Positions 34,387 through 43,369 of a stretch of DNA of 64,000 nt are shown here, piece after piece. Position 1 is the stretch's first letter; every line of letters begins with the position of its first letter. The position numbers and the translations under genes are program-made. The notes below the pieces were generated by a model. It did not search any database. It had not been told where the DNA came from and saw nothing but the letters and a program-made list of their open reading frames with translations. The stretch is from assembly GCF_051027545.1 (NCBI RefSeq), contig NZ_CP194902.1, forward strand, positions 5,146,001 to 5,210,000, read 5' to 3'. Origin of the DNA: Methylocaldum sp002005105. Its GTDB lineage: Bacteria > Pseudomonadota > Gammaproteobacteria > Methylococcales > Methylococcaceae.

Positions 34387-35418
34387 ATGCGATTGAATAT
34401 TGCCGACTCCGTGATCGTCATTACCGGAGCGTCCAGCGGCATCGGCAGAGCGACGGCGATGAAGGTCGCCGAACAGCATGGAACGGTCGTGCTGGCGGCC
34501 CGCCAAGCGGACGTATTGCACGAAGTGGTGCGGGAATGCGAGCAAATCGGCGGACGCGCGTTGGCGGTAAGGACCGACGTCACCGACGAAGAGCAAGTCA
34601 GGCAATTGGCGCGCCGTGCCATCGAGACTTACGGGCGAATCGACGTGTGGGTCAACGATGCCGCCGTTACCATGCTGTCCCGGTTCGAGGACGCGCCTGC
34701 GGATGCATTTAGACGCGTCATCGAAACCAACTTCTTCGGTTATGTTCACGGTGCACGGGCGGTTCTGCCCTATTTCCACAAGCAAGGATACGGTGTATTG
34801 GTCAACGTGGCGTCGGTAGTGGGGAAAGTGGCGGCGCCGTATGCCAGCGCGTATGTCGCCAGCAAGTTCGCCATCACCGGATTCTCGGAAAGCTTGCGCA
34901 TGGAGCTTCGCGATACGCCCGACATTCACGTGTGCACCATTCTGCCTGCAACCATCGATACCCCGTTGTTCCAACATGCCGCCAACTACTCCGGAAAAGC
35001 GGTTCAGGCGATGCCGCCGGTTTATGCGCCCGAAGACGTAGCGGAGGCGATCTTGGAGACGATTCGCCATCCGAAGAGGGAGGTCACCGTGGGCAACGCG
35101 GGGCGCATGATCGCCATGTGGAATCTTGCGCCGCCGCTGGCGGAACGGATGGTGGCAAGAAAGGTGGAGCGACGTCACTTTCAAGACCGGCCCGGACCGG
35201 ATTCGCCCGGAAACCTTTTCGAACCCATGCCCGAATTCGACACCGTGCGCGGCGGCTGGCTGGAACCCCATCAACAACGCTATCGAAAGACGGCCTGGAC
35301 TGCGGGCACCTTGGCCCTGCTCGCCGGTCTTGGCGCGGCGCTTTACCTGAACTCCTCCAGACGCTCGACGCCACGAACTGCCGAAGCCGGCAACGTTCTA
35401 CCGAATCCCGATAAATAG
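34387..35418 (+). CDS. SDR-family oxidoreductase with C-terminal membrane anchor
   Basis: A 343-residue short-chain dehydrogenase. The cofactor loop is VIVITGASSGIGRAT, NDAA (about residue 95) stands for the usual NNAG, the catalytic Ser is in VNVASVVGKVA, and SAYVASKFA holds Tyr and Lys. R-rich residues after the second strand (AARQADV) suggest NADP(H). After the SDR core, about 80 residues include a hydrophobic segment (about 305-325, AGTLALLAGLGAALYL) and a polar tail, which would tether the enzyme to the membrane. Such anchored SDRs occur near stress genes; the substrate is unknown. The ribosome site is GAGAGGA. Confidence 0.85.
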   Translation: MRLNIADSVIVITGASSGIGRATAMKVAEQHGTVVLAARQADVLHEVVRECEQIGGRALAVRTDVTDEEQVRQLARRAIETYGRIDVWVNDAAVTMLSRFEDAPADAFRRVIETNFFGYVHGARAVLPYFHKQGYGVLVNVASVVGKVAAPYASAYVASKFAITGFSESLRMELRDTPDIHVCTILPATIDTPLFQHAANYSGKAVQAMPPVYAPEDVAEAILETIRHPKREVTVGNAGRMIAMWNLAPPLAERMVARKVERRHFQDRPGPDSPGNLFEPMPEFDTVRGGWLEPHQQRYRKTAWTAGTLALLAGLGAALYLNSSRRSTPRTAEAGNVLPNPDK

Positions 35419-35948
35419 CCTGAACCTCTCCCGGAGGCGGGGTCTCATTCGGAAATAGATGTCCGCACGTACGAGCCATCGTTACCTCGACATCAGGGAT
35501 ATTCAATCCCTATCAATGGTCTTAAACCTATATCAAGACTCGGTATCGAGGCGGGCCTCGGTTTAACCATCATTGGAGATCGGCAACTTAGCTTTGTATT
35601 TTTAGTCTTTTTCCCAACTTGTTGTAGACAAGAGACAAAACAACAGGCCGCCTGTTGTTCATAAGGGCAATATATTCGTTCTTATACTATTCCATATCAC
35701 CCTTCAAGTACGTATTCGCCAGCCGCTTTAGACCATCTTCTTAAAAACATTCATAACCTGGTCTTATTTACCTTCTCACAGATCGTCAAGGTATTTAGAT
35801 CGATTTGCCAAAAGGAATATACCAGCAGTTCTAGTTTATCGGAAAACCATGATTTTTAACTAAGAATACGAATTAATACGACTGTTTTTTCCTGGTATCT
35901 CGAAGAATAATTTGTCAATTATCAACCATCAGAAGGCGAGGTGATGTC
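35419..35948. other. AT-rich regulatory region of the stress island
   Basis: 530 bases with no supported gene and noticeably AT-rich from about 35560. A perfect 10-bp palindrome, AACAACAGGC-C-GCCTGTTGTT, lies at 35639-35659; it is not followed by a T-run and is better placed as an operator for the genes that start at 35949 than as a terminator. Promoter elements were not identified with confidence. Confidence 0.4.
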
Positions 35949-36497
35949 ATGGCTAACGTAGATACTGATTTAGATAGCACCAAACCTGCCTCCTCGACTC
36001 AGTCCGGTACTGGAATGGGTACCACAGGCAGCGCGGAAATGCGTTCGTCGGATATTAAGACCGAAGCCAAGGAAGTAGCCGGCGAAATCAAGCACGAAAT
36101 GCAACGGCTGAAGGAAGAAGCCAAGCAAAGAGGTGAATCATTGTTCAGGGGTCAGCGCAACGCCGCGGCCTCGGAAGTCGGCGGCATGGCGGAAGCCTTG
36201 CATCGAACCGCTCAACAGTTGAACGAGCGGGAACAAGGTACGACCGCCCGCTATGTCGATCGTGCGGCGGGAGCTCTCGACAGAATGGTCGATACCATTC
36301 GCGAAGGAGATCTTCGCACCATGATGAGAAAGACGGAGGACTTCGCCCGCCGAAATCCGGGGGTCTTCTTCGGTGGAAGCGTACTCGTGGGTTTCATGCT
36401 TTCACGATTTCTCAAGAGCTCGGCAGAACGGAGAGAAACCGAGCCGGCGTATGGCTCCACGGAGCGCGTGGGAACCGAAACCCGATATACCCACTGA
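35949..36497 (+). CDS. Stress-type amphipathic protein with single membrane segment
   Basis: A 182-residue protein. The N-terminal 30 residues are a Ser/Thr/Gly-rich linker, followed by a long charged helical region (about 35-120, EAKEVAGEIKHEMQRLKEEAKQ, then ASEVGGMAEALHRTAQQL) and a short hydrophobic segment near residues 135-152 (RNPGVFFGGSVLVGFMLSRF), then a polar tail. This layout resembles nutrient-deprivation-induced and DUF883-like proteins that coat the membrane under stress. No enzymatic motif. It is 91 bases before the next gene and probably starts a transcript running to about 37.5 kb, preceded by an AT-rich regulatory region. Confidence 0.6.
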   Translation: MANVDTDLDSTKPASSTQSGTGMGTTGSAEMRSSDIKTEAKEVAGEIKHEMQRLKEEAKQRGESLFRGQRNAAASEVGGMAEALHRTAQQLNEREQGTTARYVDRAAGALDRMVDTIREGDLRTMMRKTEDFARRNPGVFFGGSVLVGFMLSRFLKSSAERRETEPAYGSTERVGTETRYTH

Positions 36498-36588
36498 GGT
36501 TTCCGATTCCAAAAGGGCTACATATCCGACACGCGAAACATCCGGCGTCAAAGGCGCCGGCACAACCATTTATGAGAGGAGTGCTGTC

Positions 36589-37011
36589 ATGCAACCAGAT
36601 GAAGTTACAGGCAAGAAGGATTCTTCGCTTGCCGGACTCCTAACGGACTTTACGCGGGAGTTGTCGACTCTCGTCCGTCAAGAGGGACAATTGATGAAGG
36701 CGGAGCTTTCCGAGAAAGTGTCGGAAGCAGGTGCCGGGGTCGGCTCGCTGACGGTGGGCGGTGCGATCGTGTTTGCAGGGTTTTTGACTCTCTTGCTCGC
36801 AGCGGTCGCCGCCCTCAACGACATCATGGGAGCCGTCGCTGTCGACAACCCGTGGCTGTCGCCGCTGATCGTCGGATCGATCGTTCTCATCATCGGCTTG
36901 GTATTGCTGCAAAAAGGCCGCAGCAATCTCAAGGCGAAAAACTTGATGCCAAAGAAGTCCGGCGAGTCACTCCGCAGAGATTCGGAAGTTTTGCGTGAGC
37001 ATATCAAGTAA
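36589..37011 (+). CDS. Phage-holin-fold (PF07332-like) membrane protein
   Basis: A 140-residue protein with an N-terminal amphipathic helix (LLTDFTRELSTLVRQEGQLMKAELSEKV) and two transmembrane helices (about residues 55-78 and 88-107), followed by a basic tail. The amphipathic LxRxExxLxKxEL pattern followed by two helices is that of the putative Actinobacterial holin-X / phage_holin_3_6 family, which in bacterial chromosomes sits with stress genes rather than phages. The start at 36589 follows GAGAGGAG. It is placed between two stress-type genes with short gaps (91 and 48 bases). Confidence 0.7.
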   Translation: MQPDEVTGKKDSSLAGLLTDFTRELSTLVRQEGQLMKAELSEKVSEAGAGVGSLTVGGAIVFAGFLTLLLAAVAALNDIMGAVAVDNPWLSPLIVGSIVLIIGLVLLQKGRSNLKAKNLMPKKSGESLRRDSEVLREHIK

Positions 37012-37059
37012 CTCGTCATCGTTAAGAAAAGAGAACCGCTCGGACGAGCGAGGAACCAT

Positions 37060-37509
37060 ATGCCTACCCTAATCGGAAATGAGGAATCCTTCATCGAAAC
37101 GCTCTGCAATTTGATCGAGCTCGACTTCGATGCCGTCGCCGCATACGAAGCCGCCATTAAAAGGATCGACGATGGTGCCGTCGGTGATCGGCTCGGTGAA
37201 TTCATGAGCGATCACCAGCGCCATATCCAGGAACTGAGTCGCATCGTACGCGATCTTGGCCAAATGCCGCCTACCGAGGCCGACTTCAAAGCCGTTTTGA
37301 CGCAAGGCAAGGTCATCATCGGCAACATTGCCGGCGATAAAGGCATTCTCCAGGCCATGAAATCCAATGAGGACGACACCAACCAGGCGTACAGCCAGGC
37401 ACTCCAGCGGACCGATATCTTGCCTCAAGCCCGTCCGCTGCTGGAGCGCAATCTGGCGGACGAACGGAGGCACCGGGCCTGGATCGAAGAGCGATTGACA
37501 CTGATGTGA
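37060..37509 (+). CDS. Ferritin-like four-helix stress protein
   Basis: A 149-residue helical bundle. ETLCNLIELDFDAVAAYEAAI provides Glu and Asp/Tyr positions of helix one, and EFMSDHQRHIQELSRIV the acidic-His pair of helix two. EDDTNQAYSQAL and NLADERRHRAWIEERL supply the third and fourth helices, the last with Glu-Arg-Arg-His. This is a closer match to a ferritin-like di-metal site than the protein at 33810, though whether metal is bound is not known. It starts 48 bases after the holin-fold gene, so both are likely on one transcript. Confidence 0.75.
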   Translation: MPTLIGNEESFIETLCNLIELDFDAVAAYEAAIKRIDDGAVGDRLGEFMSDHQRHIQELSRIVRDLGQMPPTEADFKAVLTQGKVIIGNIAGDKGILQAMKSNEDDTNQAYSQALQRTDILPQARPLLERNLADERRHRAWIEERLTLM

Positions 37510-37638
37510 CCGTATTTCGATGGCGATTAATGGGTAGTCCGACTGTTTTGAGGACATCCTATCAGCATAGTTCTAAAGAGCGTCCCCCCAGGCTACGACT
37601 GGGACGGGTGCTCTCTAGCAAGCATAGTGGAGAATGTT

Positions 37639-38856
37639 ATGGCTACATATGACGAGACCAGAAGTCCCGAACAAATCGAAACCGATATCGAACGGACACG
37701 AAGCCAGATGGCGGAGACTCTGGACACGATTCAAGAGCGATTTTCGCCCGGACAGCTCCTGGATCAAGCCTTGAACTATCTGGACGAGAAGCAGATAAAC
37801 GAAAATTTGCGACGGTTCGGCACCAGTGCCGGGACTGTCGTCAAGGAAAATCCGATTCCGATGACTCTGCTCGGCGCCGGGCTCGCTTGGCTGGCGCTGT
37901 CGGGCCGAACCAAAGGCAAAGGCGGCCGATCCGTTTCTGGGCTCATGAAGCCTTCTCACGGCATGGAAAGTCTGCATAGCAGCCATGGCGAGATAGAACG
38001 GTCCGTTTCCCACGGCATGGGCGGAACCAAGGGCGAAGGCGCCATGAGCGAAAAGCTTGGACACGCCAAAGGCAGAGTATCGGAGACCGTCGGCCATGTC
38101 CGGGAAACGCTCGGCGAAAAGGCGAGCCATGTTCGGCACTCCGTCGGCGACACCATGAGCAGCGTCCGCGAAAAAGCCGGAGAAGTCTCTCACAGAGCGC
38201 AGGATCAGGCGGTACGACTCGGCCATGCGGCCCAAGACCAGTATCAGCACATCGTTCAGGAACAACCCTTGGTCCTGGGCGTGTTGGGGATCGCCATCGG
38301 AGCGGCGCTCGGTGCCGCCGTGCCCCGCACACGCATGGAAGACGAAATGATGGGAGAGACGAGAGACCGATTGGCGCGTCAAGCTCGCGAAACCGGCCGG
38401 GAAATCATGCATGAGGGCGCCGTCGAAGCCGAACGCGAACCGGCTACCGCCGGCCCGATGCACGAGGGTCCGACCGAAGCCGAGAGCAGCCCGATTACGG
38501 CTGGCTCGAGTTCGGGCGAAATACTTCATGGCATGGAAAGCGGCGAAACCGGCATCGGCACCGGTGGAACTACGGTGGGAGGCACCACGGCCGGCGGTAC
38601 GACCACCGAAGGTATGGGCGGAGTTACACGAGCCACGGGAGGTGAGGCAGCCGCCGCCGAATCCATGAAAGGCGTGCCACCGATGGGCGAGCGCCGCGGA
38701 GGCGTAAGCGACCGCCGCAAGGGATTCTTGGCCGAGACGATCGGAAACGTCACGCGAGTACCGCCTGCCGGAGAGCGGCGGCACGGCATGCCCGATCGCC
38801 GGATGTCCGGCTCCATGAGCCGAGGACCCGGCTACGAGTCTCCGAACACGCCGTAA
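37639..38856 (+). CDS. DUF3618 protein with long low-complexity tail
   Basis: A 405-residue protein. The N-terminal 45 residues are a textbook DUF3618 domain (RSPEQIETDIERTRSQMAET then LDTIQERFSPG). A hydrophobic segment follows (about 74-88), then a long amphipathic region with repeated SxxVGHVRE and GEKAxHVRxSVGD-like heptads (about 130-200), another hydrophobic segment (about 212-230, LGVLGIAIGAALGAAVP), and a tail that is Gly/Thr-rich (TGGTTVGGTTAGGTTTEG) with two GERR-x(3)-DRR units near the end. The heptads recall LEA-type desiccation proteins. The ribosome site GTGGAG sits 7 bases upstream of 37639. Function unknown; membrane association likely. Confidence 0.75.
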   Translation: MATYDETRSPEQIETDIERTRSQMAETLDTIQERFSPGQLLDQALNYLDEKQINENLRRFGTSAGTVVKENPIPMTLLGAGLAWLALSGRTKGKGGRSVSGLMKPSHGMESLHSSHGEIERSVSHGMGGTKGEGAMSEKLGHAKGRVSETVGHVRETLGEKASHVRHSVGDTMSSVREKAGEVSHRAQDQAVRLGHAAQDQYQHIVQEQPLVLGVLGIAIGAALGAAVPRTRMEDEMMGETRDRLARQARETGREIMHEGAVEAEREPATAGPMHEGPTEAESSPITAGSSSGEILHGMESGETGIGTGGTTVGGTTAGGTTTEGMGGVTRATGGEAAAAESMKGVPPMGERRGGVSDRRKGFLAETIGNVTRVPPAGERRHGMPDRRMSGSMSRGPGYESPNTP

Positions 38857-39038
38857 GCGACGGTCCTCAAGCCGGTTAACCGTTGGAAAAACGCCATGGC
38901 GCGCTCGACGCGTCATGGCGAATTCGCATAAAAAGCGACGACGGAGCGCGCCATGAACGACGGCGTCGAGATTGCACAGTCGATGCCGTCTCCGCGCCGG
39001 AAATCGCTTTTCCCGAATCAGTCAGGGAGGTCTTCCCA

Positions 39039-40061
39039 ATGCCCACATCGACTGACGCTTCCGCTTACAACGACCGAGGCCGCTCGGCAGTGCGTCCTTG
39101 GGATATCCCGCTCGCAGGCTGGCGGGACATTGCCTACCGTGTCAAGAACGAGGTCGTCCACGACAATATTTCGATCGTCGCGGCCGGCGTAGCGTTCTAT
39201 GCCCTGCTGGCGATCTTCCCCGCCTTGGCGGCAATGATCGGCCTGTACGGTCTGGTCGCCGATCCCGCCGACGTTCAGAAAGAGATCGAAGCGCTGGCGA
39301 ACATCGTCCCTGCGGAGGCCCATGCGCTGCTGAGCCGGCAGTTGAACGACATCGCCAGTCATGCCAACACAGCGCTGAGCTTAAGTGTCCTCATCGGTTT
39401 AGCGGTGGCGATCTGGAGCGCTACAAAGGGCATCACCTCCCTGATCACCGCGCTGAACATCGTCTACAACGAGCAGGAGAAAAGGAGCTTCTTGAAATTG
39501 AACGGCTTGGCTCTAGCCTTCACCTTCGGCGGAATCCTCTTCGCCCTGGTCGCCATGGGCCTCATTGCCGGCTTGCCTGCTTTTCTGAGCTTTACCGGCC
39601 TCCGCGGATTTCTGTCATTCCTGTTTTCTCTCCTGCGTTGGCCGCTTCTGGCGCTGGCTTTCATCTTCGGTTTGGCCGTCGTCTACCATTACGGCCCTTG
39701 CCGCAATGCGCCCCGCTGGCAATGGATCAGCCCCGGTGCCGTGCTGGCGGTAGTGTTGTGGCTGATCGGTTCGGGGCTGTTTTCTTTTTATGTGTCCAAT
39801 TTCGGAAACTACAACGAAACCTACGGTTCGGTCGGCGCCATCGTCATTCTGCTCACTTGGTTTTACCTCACGGCTTACGTGGTGCTCCTGGGCGCCGAGC
39901 TCAACGCCGAAATGGAGCATCAAACCAAGGAGGACACCACCATAGGCGAACCCGAGCCTTTGGGCGAACGTCGTGCATACGTGGCCGACACCATCGGCAA
40001 AGCCTATGGGGACAAAGGAAGGGACAACACGGACGATTCGAGGCAACATCCGAGACGATGA
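39039..40061 (+). CDS. YihY/virulence-factor-BrkB family membrane protein
   Basis: A 340-residue inner-membrane protein with six helices. The family signature is clear: AAGVAFYALLAIFPALAAMIGLYG in the first helix, then WSATKGITSLITALNIVYNEQEKRSF, RWPLLALAFIFGLAVVYHYGP and WFYLTAYVVLLGAELNAEMEHQ at the end. The start at 39039 follows GGGAGG with 8 bases spacing and removes an unlikely 52-residue lead. Members were once called ribonuclease BN in error; the real function is unknown, perhaps transport. The C-terminal 45 residues are hydrophilic. It is followed 59 bases later by a CBS gene. Confidence 0.88.
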   Translation: MPTSTDASAYNDRGRSAVRPWDIPLAGWRDIAYRVKNEVVHDNISIVAAGVAFYALLAIFPALAAMIGLYGLVADPADVQKEIEALANIVPAEAHALLSRQLNDIASHANTALSLSVLIGLAVAIWSATKGITSLITALNIVYNEQEKRSFLKLNGLALAFTFGGILFALVAMGLIAGLPAFLSFTGLRGFLSFLFSLLRWPLLALAFIFGLAVVYHYGPCRNAPRWQWISPGAVLAVVLWLIGSGLFSFYVSNFGNYNETYGSVGAIVILLTWFYLTAYVVLLGAELNAEMEHQTKEDTTIGEPEPLGERRAYVADTIGKAYGDKGRDNTDDSRQHPRR

Positions 40062-40120
40062 GGCCTGCATTCGCAGCGGCGACTCACGTCCGGTCAATCA
40101 CTGGAGCGCAGGAAAACGGT

Positions 40121-40543
40121 ATGAACAAACAGGTACGAGATGTTATGACCAAGGGCGCCGAGTGCATCGGCGAGCACGAAACCATCATCGAAGCCGCGAA
40201 GCGAATGGAACTGCTCGACATCGGCTCACTCCCTATTTGCGGCGACGACAAGCGCCTCAAGGGCATGCTGACGGACCGCGACATCGTGGTGAAGGTTCTG
40301 GCCGCAGATCGGGATCCTTCAACGACTACCGCGGGCGAAGTCGCTCAGGGCACTCCCGTCATGGTCTATGCCAGCGACTCCATCGACGATGCGCTGCGCA
40401 AGATGATCGATCATAAAGTCAGGCGCTTGCCGGTCATCGAGGAGCACAAGCTGGTCGGCGTCGTGAGCCAAGGCGACTTGGCCACGAGCATAGACACCTC
40501 CAAGGTAGGGGACTTGGTCAGGGCGATTTCCGCCGCGCCCTAA
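40121..40543 (+). CDS. Tandem CBS-domain protein
   Basis: A 140-residue stand-alone pair of CBS domains. MNKQVRDVMTKGAECIGEHETIIEAAKRM and SLPICGDDKRLKGMLTDRDIVVKVL form the first; VMVYASDSIDDALRKMIDHKVRRLPVIE and KLVGVVSQGDLATS the second. The DRD and QGD turns are the usual ribose-phosphate contacts, so AMP, ATP or a similar nucleotide is the probable ligand. Free-standing CBS pairs of this type accompany stress regulons. It likely shares a transcript with the YihY gene. ribosome site GCAGGA; length exactly that of the family. Confidence 0.9.
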   Translation: MNKQVRDVMTKGAECIGEHETIIEAAKRMELLDIGSLPICGDDKRLKGMLTDRDIVVKVLAADRDPSTTTAGEVAQGTPVMVYASDSIDDALRKMIDHKVRRLPVIEEHKLVGVVSQGDLATSIDTSKVGDLVRAISAAP

Positions 40544-40633
40544 AGCGACCCGTCGAAGCACGGAGGGCGATGCCGTTGGATTCAAGGTCGGTATCGCCGG
40601 ATCGATAGCAAACGGACCTCGAGTCGCCCCGTT

Positions 40634-40750
40634 CCCGACATTGCAGTCGGCAAAGGATTGCCGACCTACGAACTCAGGCAATCACTCCGGGTAGGTCGGG
40701 AATCCTTTCCCGACATCACGGATTGCTCGGCAAACGATGGCCGACCGACG
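40634..40750. repeat. Family B repeats
   Basis: A GTCGGCAAAGGATTGCCGAC hairpin at 40646-40665, then GTAGGTCGGGAATCCTTTCC plus CGAC from 40691, and a decayed third half (CTCGGCAAACGATGGCCGAC) ending at about 40745. A possible decayed Family A unit (AGCAAACGGACC) lies just before, at about 40607-40618. Confidence 0.7.
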
Positions 40751-40832
40751 ACCACTCGGTTCGGCCTGCCTTTTGAATAGGCGGGACGTTTTCCAGTGCA
40801 TGGCGCGAGACCGGCGTGAAGACCGCATTAAC

Positions 40833-41705
40833 TCAACCGGCGCGAACATTCCCTCCCAATAAGGTCAGCACTTCGCCCGTCACGTAACTCGAATCCGCCT
40901 CGGACGCGAAATACACGTAAGCCGGCGATATTTCCTCAGGCTGGGCCGGTCGCTGAAACTTGGTCTGCATGCCGAATTTGGCGACTTTTTCGGCCGGCTG
41001 ATCGGCGGGATTCAGAGGCGTCCAAACCGGCCCCGGAGCGACGCAGTTCACCCGGATACGCGATTCCGCCAGATTCTGCGCCAGCGACTTGGTGAAAGCG
41101 ATGATCGCGCCTTTGGTCGCCGAGTAATCCAGAAGTCCGGCATTGCCTTCCAGACCGGTGATCGATCCCGTGTTGATGATGGCATCGCCGCCCTTGAGGT
41201 GAGGCAGCGCCGCCTTGGTCATATGGAAATAACCGTAGATGTTGGTCTTGAACGTCAGATCCCACTGCTCCTCGGAAATCTCGGCGAGGCTGTCGCAGTG
41301 TTTCTGATAGGCTGCGTTATTCACCAGAATGTTCAGTTTGCCGAACGACTGAACGGTTCTTTCCACCGCCTGTCGGCAAAACAACGAGTTCTTGATGTCG
41401 CCGCAAATGACGAGAGCCTTACGCCCTTCCGCTTCGACCGCCTGCTTGGTTTCCTCGGCGTCCGAATGCGCCTCGTGATAAACGATGGCGACATCCGCTC
41501 CCTCCCGAGCGAACAGCACGGCGACGGACCGGCCTATTCCCGAATCTCCCCCCGTCACCAGCGCGACCTTGTCCTTGAGCTTGCCCGCTCCTTTGTAGAG
41601 CGGCGCCGAATATCTCGGCCGGGGCTCCAGCTCGGATTCCAGCTCCGGCCGCTCCAGATGTTGTTCCGGAAACGGCGGTTTCGGTTCTTGCAACTCGCCC
41701 GTCAT
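40833..41705 (-). CDS. SDR-family oxidoreductase, YghA-like
   Basis: A 290-residue short-chain dehydrogenase with the N-terminal lead typical of YghA and Bacillus general-stress protein 39 (about 40 residues, PPFPEQHLERPELESELEPRP, here shortened). Core motifs: VALVTGGDSGIGRSVA (cofactor loop), NNAAYQKH, INTGSITGLEG (catalytic Ser), and DYSATKGAIIAFTKSLA (Tyr and Lys). CVAPGPVWTPL follows. These enzymes reduce aldehydes or ketones under stress; the true substrate is unknown. It points toward the CBS gene, ending the stress region, with a 550-base gap to the glycan locus. Confidence 0.9.
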   Translation of the reverse strand: MTGELQEPKPPFPEQHLERPELESELEPRPRYSAPLYKGAGKLKDKVALVTGGDSGIGRSVAVLFAREGADVAIVYHEAHSDAEETKQAVEAEGRKALVICGDIKNSLFCRQAVERTVQSFGKLNILVNNAAYQKHCDSLAEISEEQWDLTFKTNIYGYFHMTKAALPHLKGGDAIINTGSITGLEGNAGLLDYSATKGAIIAFTKSLAQNLAESRIRVNCVAPGPVWTPLNPADQPAEKVAKFGMQTKFQRPAQPEEISPAYVYFASEADSSYVTGEVLTLLGGNVRAG

Positions 41706-42256
41706 ACGCTTGCTCCTTTGCCTGATATCGGCCCGTGTTCGCCCGGACTCAAACCGAGAACATCAACCTCAAATGTAAATATTCGACTCCGAGCGTCGCT
41801 TGTTTATCCGGCATTTCGGCGAAGACCGTCGATAGATCATGGCGATAGATATCCCGGTGACGAAACGCACGACCGATAGACACTGCCGCTACCGAAGTCG
41901 AGCATCAACTTAGATGTCATTGAACTTTTGACAAACAGCACGGACCAAAATATCAGTAGCCGGTAATACGCCTGGGACATGGATAGTTTTAAGCTTTCAG
42001 CAGGGAAGGGTCATCCGCAAGCTTTCAGTTACCCAGTCAAACCATAAACAGACCGCAAGGAATGCGACGCCTTTTGCTGCCCAATTAAGCAACTGCTGCG
42101 GTGGGTTTATCCGCTGCCGAACAGTATCGAGCACAGCCGTGTGCTACCGGAATGGACAACGACGCATAAGGCAAATCCGCAAAACGGTCCGCTGATCCCG
42201 AAGTCGGCAGGTCATTCGTCCAAGAACGTCAAGGATGCACTCTAAAAGCGGAGATC
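41706..42256. other. Intergenic region before the glycan locus
   Basis: 551 bases between the divergent SDR and UXS-like genes. No gene, repeat or RNA was recognised. The promoter of the glycan locus should lie here; no operator was identified. Confidence 0.4.
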
Positions 42257-43255
42257 ATGGATATGACAGAGAGTGGAAGGAAACACGTTGTCGTGACCGG
42301 CGGAGCCGGGTTTCTGGGAACGAATCTCTGCCGCTGGTTGCTTATGCAAGGTCATGCGGTCACCTGCATCGACAACTTTCGAACCGGAGGCGAGGAGATT
42401 CTCCTCGGACTCAAGGACCTGGGTGCTTTGGAAATCATCAATCAGGACATTACCCTGCCGCTGCACGTCGAAAACGTAGACGAAATCTATAACCTCGCCT
42501 GCTCCGCCTCGCCGGTCCACTATCAGGCCGATCCGGTCCACACCTTGAAGACCTGCGTGCAGGGCTCGTTCAATCTCCTGGAAATGGCCCGTTACTCGAA
42601 AGCCAAGATATTCCAGGCGTCGACCAGCGAAGTTTACGGCGATCCGGAAACCCATCCTCAACATGAAGCTTATCGCGGCTCGGTCAACCCCGTGGGGCCG
42701 CGGGCCTGTTACGACGAGGGCAAACGCTGCGCCGAAACCTTGTTTCTCAACTATTACCGGCAGCACACGGTGCGCGTCAAAGTCGGCCGCATCTTCAATA
42801 CCTATGGACCCTATATGCGGCTCAACGACGGCCGCGTGGTTCCGAACCTGATCGGGCAAGCGCTCCGGAACCGTCCGCTGACCATCTATGGCGACGGCAA
42901 CCAGACGCGTTCCTTCTGCTATGTCGACGACTTGATCGAGGCGATGCAGCGCTTCATGGCGACGTCCGACGATGTGCCGGGCCCTCTCAATCTGGGCAAC
43001 CCGGCCGAAATCACCATGCTCGAACTGGCCGACACTATCATCGATCTGACCGGCTCGCGTTCGAAAATCACCTTCCGGCCGCTGCCGGTGGACGATCCCA
43101 TCCGGCGCTGTCCGGACATCAGCCACGCCCGCGAAAAACTCGGCTGGACGCCATCCACGTCTCTCGTCGACGGCTTAAAACGCACCATAGACTATTTCGA
43201 GAGCACCTTGACGGCGAAGGGACATACGTCCTCGAAAGCCATGACCGGAAGCTGA
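42257..43255 (+). CDS. UDP-glucuronate decarboxylase-like NAD-sugar enzyme
   Basis: A 332-residue extended SDR. VVVTGGAGFLGTNLCRWLL binds NAD, and YNLACSASPVHYQADPVHTLKTCVQGS is the UXS signature (the Ser-Pro-x-His-Tyr loop). The catalytic Thr/Ser are in QASTSEVYGDPETHPQ; the proton-transfer Tyr and Lys lie in RACYDEGKRCAETL; FNTYGPYMRLNDGRVVPNLI and SFCYVDDLIEAM complete the family pattern. It should turn UDP-glucuronate into UDP-xylose in the cytosol. First gene of the glycan locus; the start could also be the Met at 42263. Confidence 0.9.
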   Translation: MDMTESGRKHVVVTGGAGFLGTNLCRWLLMQGHAVTCIDNFRTGGEEILLGLKDLGALEIINQDITLPLHVENVDEIYNLACSASPVHYQADPVHTLKTCVQGSFNLLEMARYSKAKIFQASTSEVYGDPETHPQHEAYRGSVNPVGPRACYDEGKRCAETLFLNYYRQHTVRVKVGRIFNTYGPYMRLNDGRVVPNLIGQALRNRPLTIYGDGNQTRSFCYVDDLIEAMQRFMATSDDVPGPLNLGNPAEITMLELADTIIDLTGSRSKITFRPLPVDDPIRRCPDISHAREKLGWTPSTSLVDGLKRTIDYFESTLTAKGHTSSKAMTGS

Positions 43256-43289
43256 TTCCGTTCCGGCCCCCGGCCGGCGATACGGGTTC

Positions 43290-43313
43290 GTAGGTCGGCA
43301 ATCCTTTGCCGAC
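43290..43313. repeat. Family B single half within the glycan locus
   Basis: GTAGGTCGGCAATCCTTTGC plus CGAC, a single half-unit lying in the 114-base gap between the first and second sugar-enzyme genes. Confidence 0.75.
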
Positions 43314-43369
43314 AACACGTCTCGACGACACCGGAGCATCACCGAAACGATGGATCGACAGGAGTGACC

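Noticed and set aside
36589..37011. Prophage remnant suggested by the holin-fold protein
   Set aside because: No other phage gene is near; this membrane family is common in bacterial stress loci.
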